Positions 1 to 5,408 of a stretch of DNA of 5,408 nt are shown here, one piece after another. Below the pieces are notes generated by a model that worked only from the letters and a program-made list of their open reading frames with translations, did not search any database and was not told where the DNA came from. The stretch is from NCBI GenBank assembly GCA_028702015.1, contig JAQVPO010000102.1, positions 1-5,408 of the forward strand, written 5' to 3'. The position numbers and the translations under genes were made by a program. Each line of letters begins with the position of its first letter. The stretch's first letter is position 1. The stretch is from Synergistaceae bacterium. GTDB lineage: Bacteria > Synergistota > Synergistia > Synergistales > Synergistaceae.

Positions 1-2
1 AA

Positions 3-2465
3 TTCAGGCACATTCTTGTCGACGAGTTCCAGGATACGGACGGTCTGCAGGATCTTCTGCTGAAAGGTATATGGAAAGAGGATGTCAGTACCCTTTTTAT
101 AGTTGGCGATATCAAGCAGTCGATATACCGTTTCCGGCATGCAAACCTTAAGATATTCCAGGAATATATTGACAGGTCGAAGCATTGCGGCACGAGCCGC
201 TGCAAATACATAACACTGGATAAAAGCTTCAGGACACGGGACAGGCTTGTAGAAAAGATCAACGCTGTTTTCGGATCGGTCTGGTCAGAAGGGATAGAAA
301 AAGGTACCTCGATGGAATATGAGCCATTAAGCTCTCCTTCATCCGAGGAATGGTGGCAGAAGAGGAACGGCAGCCCGCTTATCCCTGAGTTTGAAGTCCT
401 GGTATCAAGGCAGAAAAGATGTTTTGATGAGGAGAAGAAAAAGTATGTAAAAGGCGAGAAAATATTTGACACAAGGGTAAGGCTTTACCGGGAGCTGTCT
501 GCAAAAATAAGGGAGATCCACGGATCAGAAAGACTTATCTGGGATAAAAAAATTGAGGGAGAAGATAAATTCAGACCTGTAAAATGGAGTGATTTTGCTC
601 TCCTTGTTCCAAAAAGAACATTTTATGATGCGATCGAAGAAGCTTTTGATTCATCGGGGATACCCTATGTCCTGTGTACAAGGAGAGATTATTTTACCAG
701 AGGGGAGATCGCAGATCTGGTTAATTTCATCTCGCTTCTTGCCGAACCGGATGACCTCTCCTATCTTGCAGGATGGGCCGCCTCTCCGCTCAGCGGGATG
801 CCTCCCGGCGAAACAGAAGAACTGCTGGCGGGGATGCATCAGGAGACGCCCTCCGAAGCTTCTCCTTCGCTTTATGAGATAATAAGGAACAGGTATCCGG
901 AACGGATACTTTATCTGGAAAAGATGAGAAAAAAAGCAGAGCTCAGCGGAGCTTCCGCGGTCATAAGGGAACTGCTGTGCTCTCCTGAATTTCTGACGTC
1001 ATATGAGCCGGAGCAGAGGCGCCGCGTAAGAGCCAATATATCATACATGGCAGAGATAGCGTCAGAGTACGAAATTTCTCAGGACCGCTCTCTTGCGGGG
1101 TGTGCTGAGTACATGCGTTTTTCTGTAAAAGAATCAAAACAGCAGGAGGAACCGGAGATAACGGACGAAGATCATGATGCTGTAAATGTTCTGACCATAC
1201 ACTCAGCAAAAGGTCTTGAGTATCCTGTTGTCGCACTTGGCGGAGCGGAAGAGAGACCCAAGAGTCCGCCATCTCTTGATGTTTCTGTTAGGTATGGTGT
1301 AGTTGCAAAACATATGCCTGATTTCCTTAAGGATCCTTTAAAAAAGACGGATATTACAGTTTCCGGTATGTGGCACGAGGAGATGGAGACCCGCGCCCTT
1401 CTCGAAGAGGAGGAGCGCTTCTGGTATGTGGCTTCTACAAGGGCAAGAGATAAGCTCATTATATGCGGTCTTACAAAAACCAGCGGTGCTGACGGTTCAG
1501 AAATACCGCCGGCTGATGATAGTTTTCTTGGTATGATAAGGAAGTCAGAAGAAGCGAAAGAAGAATGGGGACAATGTCCTGAAACAGCCCCCGCACCTTA
1601 TTGCGGGCAAAAAAATAAAGCAGGAAACATGCTGTCTGCGGCAGAATATATGCTCTGTCCTAAAATAACCTCTCCGGCAAAGCTTGCCAGATTGTCAGCT
1701 TCAGCGTACGCGATGATATCATGGTGTCCCGTGGCCTACAGGATAGGTTACAGACAGGGTCGGGCGATGCCATGGATGCTTAAGGCGGGCGAAGGGTCAG
1801 GCGGTTCGGAGTTCGGGAGCCTGGCGCACTGGATCCTGTCAAAGTGGAATTTCTCTCATGATACACTGGCGGAGTGGCTTCCTGAAAACGAGAGCGCTTT
1901 TCAGACAGCCCTGAAAAAGGTGCCATATGAACTAAGGGAAGAATTTAAATCGTCACATTCAAGAAAAGAGATACGAAAAATACTTTCTGCTTATGCAGAG
2001 AGTGAAGAGGGAAGGACCATTGCTGTTCTGGCCTCGGCAAAAGACGTGAAAAAATTATGGAGGGAAACGCCCTTCAGAGTGCATGACAGGGACCTCCTCA
2101 TGGTTGGCGCAACGGATATTTTCTGGGAAGAAGAGAATGTCATTCGGCTCAGAGACTGGAAAACGACGGCTGATGAGACGGCACCGGACGAGTACTATGA
2201 AGAGCAGCTTAAGTTCTATGCTTATGCCATGCATATTTTCAGGAAGGAAAGGGGGCTTAGGGATAAAAAAATTGAAATAGGGATAAATTATCTCAGAAGC
2301 AGCAAAGAAAAGAAGGTCATTGAAATGTCGGAAGAAGAAACAGTAAACACAGGTGAGCAAATTCACGGAGCCGCTGTTTTCACACTTTTGGATATTTTCG
2401 AAGCAAGGAATGAACATTGTTCAAAATGTCCATGGAAAAATGTTTGTTCAAAAAAACATATATAA
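3..2465 (+). CDS. addA: AddA/RecB-type UvrD-family helicase with C-terminal Fe-S PD-(D/E)XK nuclease (5' partial)
   Basis: This is an ATP-dependent helicase-nuclease subunit that would process double-strand DNA ends for RecA-dependent repair. The reading frame is open from the window edge, so the N-terminus and Walker A motif lie upstream; 820 residues are visible, against roughly 1,100-1,250 for whole AddA proteins. Numbering from the first visible codon, the superfamily 1 helicase motifs are Walker B DEFQDT (7-12), GDIKQSIYRFR (35-45), LDKSFRT (72-78), VNVLTIHSAKGLEYPVV (394-410) and YVASTRARDKL (475-485, probable arginine finger R480). A RecB-like nuclease domain follows, with H609, D705, D718-W-K720 and the Q735/Y739 motif (QLKFY). 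Four cysteines frame it (C575 in SWCPVAY, then C806, C809, C815 at the C-terminus), the AddB/Cas4 pattern for a 4Fe-4S cluster. An AddB partner gene may lie upstream. An AdnAB-type or stand-alone UvrD-nuclease is an alternative. The helicase-nuclease call is firm; the exact subfamily is less so. Confidence 0.9.
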   Translation, partial: FRHILVDEFQDTDGLQDLLLKGIWKEDVSTLFIVGDIKQSIYRFRHANLKIFQEYIDRSKHCGTSRCKYITLDKSFRTRDRLVEKINAVFGSVWSEGIEKGTSMEYEPLSSPSSEEWWQKRNGSPLIPEFEVLVSRQKRCFDEEKKKYVKGEKIFDTRVRLYRELSAKIREIHGSERLIWDKKIEGEDKFRPVKWSDFALLVPKRTFYDAIEEAFDSSGIPYVLCTRRDYFTRGEIADLVNFISLLAEPDDLSYLAGWAASPLSGMPPGETEELLAGMHQETPSEASPSLYEIIRNRYPERILYLEKMRKKAELSGASAVIRELLCSPEFLTSYEPEQRRRVRANISYMAEIASEYEISQDRSLAGCAEYMRFSVKESKQQEEPEITDEDHDAVNVLTIHSAKGLEYPVVALGGAEERPKSPPSLDVSVRYGVVAKHMPDFLKDPLKKTDITVSGMWHEEMETRALLEEEERFWYVASTRARDKLIICGLTKTSGADGSEIPPADDSFLGMIRKSEEAKEEWGQCPETAPAPYCGQKNKAGNMLSAAEYMLCPKITSPAKLARLSASAYAMISWCPVAYRIGYRQGRAMPWMLKAGEGSGGSEFGSLAHWILSKWNFSHDTLAEWLPENESAFQTALKKVPYELREEFKSSHSRKEIRKILSAYAESEEGRTIAVLASAKDVKKLWRETPFRVHDRDLLMVGATDIFWEEENVIRLRDWKTTADETAPDEYYEEQLKFYAYAMHIFRKERGLRDKKIEIGINYLRSSKEKKVIEMSEEETVNTGEQIHGAAVFTLLDIFEARNEHCSKCPWKNVCSKKHI

Positions 2466-2513
2466 CCTCACTATAAGCTGATAATATTAATTCTGTTATT
2501 TAATTTTATAATG

Positions 2514-2538
2514 AAAATAATGCTTAAGTGTTTATTTT
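2514..2538. repeat. AT-only 7-bp inverted repeat in the intergenic gap
   Basis: AAAATAA (2514-2520) and TTATTTT (2532-2538) are perfect inverted arms around an 11-base spacer that contains CTTAAG. It lies 48 bases after the helicase stop and 17 bases before the -35 box. It could be an operator or a weak terminator, but the arms contain only A and T and the surrounding DNA is AT-rich, so chance is a fair explanation. Confidence 0.2.
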
Positions 2539-2555
2539 ATCCTAATGTGTGAAAA

Positions 2556-2584
2556 TTGACGCAATTAAGGGTAGAGGTTAAAAT
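2556..2584 (+). promoter_or_regulatory. Sigma-70/sigma-A type promoter of the V-ATPase operon
   Basis: A -35 box TTGACG (2556-2561) is followed after exactly 17 bases by a -10 box TAAAAT (2579-2584). Each box matches its consensus at five of six positions. Transcription would start near 2591, giving a leader of about 48 bases before the first ATPase gene. The promoter lies in the gap after the helicase gene and points toward the ATPase genes, so the operon need not depend on read-through. No extended -10 TG is present. The transcription start is inferred, not observed. Confidence 0.65.
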
Positions 2585-2623
2585 CACTTGGTGTTTGCTA
2601 ATAGTAAGACCCATGGATCATGA

Positions 2624-2633
2624 GGGGAGGTGA
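2624..2633 (+). promoter_or_regulatory. Very strong ribosome binding site that decides the start of the stalk-subunit gene
   Basis: GGGGAGGTGA contains the full 8-base complement GGAGGTGA to the 16S rRNA tail. It overlaps the GTG at 2630 and so cannot serve that codon. It is well placed for the TTG at 2639 (five bases after the full match, eight after GGAGG) and less well for the TTG at 2636. Confidence 0.75.
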
Positions 2634-2638
2634 GTTTG

Positions 2639-2965
2639 TTGACAGAGAATTTGGCACAGGAAATACGTGAACAAGAGTCTCTGGCGAAAGCAATCATTGC
2701 TGATGCAAAGACTGAGGCTGCTAAAATAATTGCATCTGCTCAGGCAGAGGCTGAACAGTCAATAAAAGACACAAAACAGCAATGTCACAGGCAGTGGCGC
2801 GAATCTGTCGCAAAAGCTGAAAAAGAAGCTGAACTGAAGGCCGGAGACATACTGGAAAAAGGCCACAAAACAGCTCAGGAATACTATGAAAAGAAAAAGA
2901 CTTCGACTGCTCAAGTGGCCGATTGGCTGGTGAAAGAGGTGATGACGACATATGGCTCTTGCTGA
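2639..2965 (+). CDS. ntpF: V-type ATPase small peripheral-stalk subunit (NtpF/AhaH family)
   Basis: This 108-residue protein is the short coiled-coil subunit that pairs with subunit E to form the peripheral stalk (stator), tying the catalytic A/B head to membrane subunit I on the cytoplasmic side. It is almost wholly helical and charged, with Ala/Glu/Lys/Gln-rich heptad-like stretches (for example AKTEAAKIIASAQAEAEQS) and no signal peptide or membrane segment. Length and composition fit the family at about 100-110 residues. The open frame reaches back to a GTG at 2630, but that codon lies inside the Shine-Dalgarno sequence, so I choose TTG 2639 (protein MTENLAQEI...); TTG 2636 is the alternative. 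It is the first gene of the operon and its end overlaps subunit I by 14 bases. Similarity in this family is low, so the assignment rests on size, coiled-coil character and position before subunit I. Confidence 0.85.
   Translation: MTENLAQEIREQESLAKAIIADAKTEAAKIIASAQAEAEQSIKDTKQQCHRQWRESVAKAEKEAELKAGDILEKGHKTAQEYYEKKKTSTAQVADWLVKEVMTTYGSC
2935..2943 (+). promoter_or_regulatory. Ribosome binding site of subunit I, embedded in the upstream gene
   Basis: AGAGGTGAT lies within the last codons of the stalk-subunit gene and ends eight bases before the ATG at 2952. The next in-frame ATG (2967) has no such site upstream, which supports the 2952 start. Placement inside the upstream coding sequence suggests translational coupling. 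Confidence 0.65.
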
Positions 2966-4961
2966 GATGAGTAAGGCGCGCATAGCTGTTCATAGATCTG
3001 TTGCAGATGAGCTTGTGGGGAAACTGCAGGCACTGGGCTGCTGCGAGTTCACAGGAGAGGCCAGCGGTACGATAGACAGTACGGCAATGCTCCAGCTTCG
3101 GGCCAGGCAGCGCCATATAGACGAGCTTCTCAGCGATGTGAGATTTACGGTGCGCCTTCTTGAACCACTTGAAGAGAATAAGGGAAGTTCATTTGCCAGA
3201 ATGTTGGGTGACGTTCCTGCCATTGGATTTTCCGAGCTTGCTGCAAAGGCTGACGAAGAAAAATTCAAGGCATTTGTTGCTGAGCTCAGAGAAAAAGAGA
3301 GAAAGGCTACAGAGATCAGGTCTGAGATTTCAAGGTTAAAAGGTCTTCTCGCTCAGTCAATACTTCTTAATTCAATCAAATATCCTCTGGAATTCTTCAC
3401 TGCGGGGACAGAAATGATAGCAGGAGCTGTCTATGCTGTTCCAAAGCCCTCTGCATCTGATTTTATATCAAGGCTTGGAGCAGAGCTTGGTGATTTTATA
3501 GAATACCAGCGGCTTCCTGAAAACGAAAAAGATCCGGTTTCGACATTTGCAGTGCTTTTTAGAAAATCCGATCTTGAAAAAATACAAGCCGTCTCTTCCG
3601 AATTTTCCGCAGGAAGACTTGATGTGCCTAAGGATTTTGAGCTGACTGCAGAAGAGGAACGCATAAAACTGACTTCCGGAATTGAAAAAGCAGAGAGGGA
3701 AGAAGCAGTTCTCTCTGCAGATATCGCATCAAAGGCCGAAGAAGGACTTTATATGTCACGATACTACGGTGATTACTGGAACATACTCAGGGACAGGATA
3801 GAATCCATGATATCGGGTGTGCCTACGGACGATGTCTTCATCTGGTCTTTCTGGATGCCCAAGGACTGTATCGGCATAGTTGAAAAAACTATCGGTCCCT
3901 ATGAATCGCTCTCAGAATTTTCACTGATAGAACCTGACGAAGGTGAACTTCCGCCGACACTGCTTAAAAATCCATCATGGTCGTCCTCAATGGAACCGCT
4001 TACCCTGATGTATGGTACGCCGACTTATGGCGGAGTGGACCCGACATCTCTGATGGCTCCCTTTTTCTTTCTTTTCCTGGGAATGTGCTTCGGAGATGCG
4101 GGATACGGACTGCTGCTGAGCGGAGTTTTCGGCTACTTTATCGTAAAGCATCAGCTTTCTCCCACTCTGCGCAAATTTTTTGTTATGCTTACCATCGGTA
4201 TGCTTTTCTCTGTCATGGTGGGAGCTCTTACGGGATCCTGGTTCGGGGACAGCATAACCGCGTTTCCATTCCTTAGCTCACTTGTCCCTGTAAAGGATGC
4301 TCTGCAGTTTCTGGATCCGATGAATGATCCTATGACACTGCTTACTATTTCTCTGGGGCTGGGGTTCGTGCAGGTTATTTTCGGACTTCTGATCGCCTTC
4401 AATAACAGCTGGAGAAAAGGAGAACGATTTGAAGCAATGGCTGACCACGGAGGATGGATAATCTTCCTTACCGGACTTCTTCTGACCGGGCTAAGCTCTT
4501 CCGGGTCACTGACAGGTCCTGTCGCGGCAATTTCAAAATATATAGCCGCTGCAGGAGCGCTTATTCTTGTAGCCACACAGGGCAGGACGAAATCAAACAT
4601 TGCAGCGAAACTCTTCTCCGGTATTCTAAGTCTCTACAATGTCACAGGGTATCTTGGAGATGTGCTCAGCTACAGCAGACTGCTTGCTCTGGGGCTCGGT
4701 TCAGCCGCAGTAGGGATGGTCATCAATCTGCTTGCGAAGCTTGTGGCAGGAACTCCCTATGTAGGTATACCGCTTGCTGTCCTGATATTTGTTATCGGAC
4801 ATCTCTTCAGCATAGCGGTCAATCTTCTTGGCGCATTCATCCATTCGCTGAGGCTTCAGTATGTAGAGTTTTTTGGGAAGTTTTACGATGCAAACGGCAA
4901 AGATTTTACTCCGCTGCGCAACGTGACGACCTTTGCCCGCTTGTCAGAAGAAAAACAATAA
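2952..4961 (+). CDS. ntpI: V-type ATPase membrane subunit I (a-subunit homologue, NtpI)
   Basis: Subunit I is the membrane stator that forms the ion half-channels against the rotating K ring and anchors the peripheral stalks. The 669 residues match the family size (about 630-690). Residues 1-360 are a soluble cytoplasmic arm with two charged helical, coiled-coil-like stretches (about 100-135 and 230-265). The remainder is a membrane domain with hydrophobic segments near 366-396, 409-430, 461-485, 500-519, 523-545, 586-601 and 603-632. Family marks include VDPTSLMAPFFFLFLGMCFGD at the start of the membrane domain, SYSRLLALGL with R576 as the essential ion-path arginine (counterpart of yeast Vph1 R735), and HSLRLQYVEFFGKFY with R634 (counterpart of the second conserved yeast arginine). 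The ATG at 2952 is chosen because AGAGGTGAT precedes it at proper spacing; ATG 2967 lacks one. It overlaps the stalk gene by 14 bases and precedes the proteolipid gene. Confidence 0.97.
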   Translation: MALAEMSKARIAVHRSVADELVGKLQALGCCEFTGEASGTIDSTAMLQLRARQRHIDELLSDVRFTVRLLEPLEENKGSSFARMLGDVPAIGFSELAAKADEEKFKAFVAELREKERKATEIRSEISRLKGLLAQSILLNSIKYPLEFFTAGTEMIAGAVYAVPKPSASDFISRLGAELGDFIEYQRLPENEKDPVSTFAVLFRKSDLEKIQAVSSEFSAGRLDVPKDFELTAEEERIKLTSGIEKAEREEAVLSADIASKAEEGLYMSRYYGDYWNILRDRIESMISGVPTDDVFIWSFWMPKDCIGIVEKTIGPYESLSEFSLIEPDEGELPPTLLKNPSWSSSMEPLTLMYGTPTYGGVDPTSLMAPFFFLFLGMCFGDAGYGLLLSGVFGYFIVKHQLSPTLRKFFVMLTIGMLFSVMVGALTGSWFGDSITAFPFLSSLVPVKDALQFLDPMNDPMTLLTISLGLGFVQVIFGLLIAFNNSWRKGERFEAMADHGGWIIFLTGLLLTGLSSSGSLTGPVAAISKYIAAAGALILVATQGRTKSNIAAKLFSGILSLYNVTGYLGDVLSYSRLLALGLGSAAVGMVINLLAKLVAGTPYVGIPLAVLIFVIGHLFSIAVNLLGAFIHSLRLQYVEFFGKFYDANGKDFTPLRNVTTFARLSEEKQ

Positions 4962-5023
4962 AATTTTAAAATAAAAAAATAACAAAATTAAGCATTTATT
5001 AACTGAGGAGGTAATAGTTCACT
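4962..5023 (+). promoter_or_regulatory. A/T-rich leader of the proteolipid gene
   Basis: These 62 bases between subunits I and K are almost all A and T up to the ribosome binding site, with an A-run at 4973-4979 and no G or C except C4983 and GC at 4992-4993 before C5003. Such unstructured A/U-rich leaders raise translation, as known for the E. coli F-ATPase c-subunit gene atpE. This fits a ring protein needed in many copies per complex. The role is inferred; no promoter with good spacing and no terminator hairpin is visible. Confidence 0.4.
5005..5012 (+). promoter_or_regulatory. Ribosome binding site of subunit K
   Basis: GAGGAGGT is a strong Shine-Dalgarno sequence. It ends 11 bases before the ATG at 5024, a little longer than usual. 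The next in-frame ATG (5033) would be farther still, so 5024 is the best start. Confidence 0.7.
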
Positions 5024-5408
5024 ATGGAAACAATGCTCGCAACGATTTCCGAACAGCTGGGCCCGATGCTTGTAATACTTGGGGCAGCACTGGCAGTAGG
5101 TTTTGCAGGGTCTGGATCTGCATGGGGAATAGGAATAGCCAATGAAGCTGCTGCCGGCATCATGACCGAGGATCCAAAAAAATTCGGTTATGCACTGGTC
5201 CTTCTTGCCCTTCCCGGAACACAGGGTATATATGGTCTGCTTGTCGCAGTCCTCTCCCTGCAGAAAGCCGGACTCCTCGGAGCAGGCGATGTTACCCTTT
5301 CCGTCTGGCAGGGACTCGGCATATGTTTTGCATGCCTCCCGATAGCTATCTCAGGTTTCTATTCAGCTATCTGGCAGGGCAAGTCTTCAGCTGCTTCAAT
5401 ATTGATGA
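5024..5408 (+). CDS. ntpK: V-type ATPase proteolipid subunit K (rotor ring, NtpK), 3' partial
   Basis: This is the membrane rotor-ring subunit that carries the transported ion past subunit I. The window shows the first 128 residues of an expected ~155-165: the first helical hairpin (helices about 12-38 and 54-78) and the third helix (about 94-117). The second-hairpin helix with the essential glutamate (E139 in E. hirae NtpK) lies past the edge. The pattern LPGTQGIYG (63-71) and the motif Q118-G-K line up with NtpK LPGTQGLYG and AQGK, so L63, T66, Q67 and Q118 match the NtpK Na+-site residues L61, T64, Q65 and Q110. EAAAGIMTEDPKKFGYAL (41-58) matches the NtpK cytoplasmic loop. The tandem-hairpin form separates it from the single-hairpin F-type c subunit. 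Na+ coupling is inferred from the ligands. A/T-rich leader and strong ribosome binding site precede it. Confidence 0.96.
   Translation, partial: METMLATISEQLGPMLVILGAALAVGFAGSGSAWGIGIANEAAAGIMTEDPKKFGYALVLLALPGTQGIYGLLVAVLSLQKAGLLGAGDVTLSVWQGLGICFACLPIAISGFYSAIWQGKSSAASILM

Noticed and set aside
1..5. Window begins with AATTC, as an EcoRI clone end would
   Set aside because: The first base of the site is not visible, another GAATTC occurs uncut at 3390-3395, and the coding frame runs in smoothly, so the edge may be arbitrary.
312..314. ATG as the start of the helicase gene
   Set aside because: The frame is open from base 3, and the upstream 103 codons encode helicase motifs DEFQDT, GDIKQSIYRFR and LDKSFRT, so this methionine is internal.
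2612..2622. Small palindrome CATG-GAT-CATG just before the ribosome binding site
   Set aside because: A 4-bp stem with a 3-base loop is too weak to matter for regulation, and CATG is self-complementary, so symmetry arises easily.
2613..2633. Six-codon mini-ORF (ATG GAT CAT GAG GGG AGG TGA) in the ATPase leader
   Set aside because: It has no ribosome binding site of its own, its codons are merely the ribosome binding site region of the real gene, and its peptide shows no attenuator-like composition.
2721..3116. Antisense ORF across the stalk-subunit gene and the start of subunit I
   Set aside because: It lies opposite two well-supported genes, and its protein shows no recognisable family or ribosome binding site.
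4454..4969. 171-codon ORF in another + frame inside subunit I
   Set aside because: The protein is rich in Cys, Arg and Ser with no domain character, and the overlapping frame encodes the conserved membrane domain of subunit I.
4941..4972. Possible promoter before subunit K: TTGTCA with TAAAAT at 4959 or 4967
   Set aside because: The spacers would be 12 or 20 bases, both outside the working range, and such -10 matches are expected by chance in this A/T-rich stretch.
2519..4996. AATGCTTAA (2519-2527) and its reverse complement TTAAGCATT (4988-4996) in the two gaps of the window
   Set aside because: A nine-base match that does not extend on either side, in AT-rich DNA, is weak evidence for a shared site.

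Overview
The window holds four genes, all on the + strand, and both outer genes are cut by the window edges. The left part (3-2465) is the C-terminal two thirds of an AddA/RecB-type helicase-nuclease for double-strand-break repair. After a 170-base AT-rich gap, the right part opens a V-type (A/V-type) ATPase operon: a small coiled-coil peripheral-stalk subunit (NtpF/AhaH-like, 2639-2965), membrane subunit I (2952-4961), and the rotor-ring proteolipid subunit K (5024 to the window end). The order F-I-K matches the start of the Enterococcus hirae ntp operon. The remaining subunits (E, C, A, B, D and others) probably follow beyond the right edge, but none is visible here.

The source looks like an anaerobic bacterium of moderate GC. 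A bacterial V-ATPase, very strong GGAGGTGA-type ribosome binding sites and a non-ATG start point to Synergistota or a clostridial relative. Synergistota is my preferred guess; it is inference from gene style, not proof. Subunit K keeps the three Na+-ligand positions that can be seen in this window (of the E. hirae NtpK set), so the enzyme is probably Na+-coupled, as expected for a fermenter that uses ATP to pump Na+ or a Na+ gradient to make ATP.

The two units look independently transcribed. A good sigma-70/sigma-A promoter (TTGACG, 17-base spacer, TAAAAT) sits in the gap about 55 bases before the first ATPase gene. Inside the ATPase operon, the stalk gene overlaps subunit I by 14 bases, which suggests translational coupling. 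Subunit K is set apart by a 62-base, very A/T-rich leader with its own strong ribosome binding site, fitting the need for many ring copies per complex.

I saw no mobile element, CRISPR array, tRNA or rRNA, and no clearly new system. The most notable points are an AddA-like helicase whose nuclease domain carries a complete AddB/Cas4-style four-cysteine iron-sulfur set, and the Na+ signature in subunit K.
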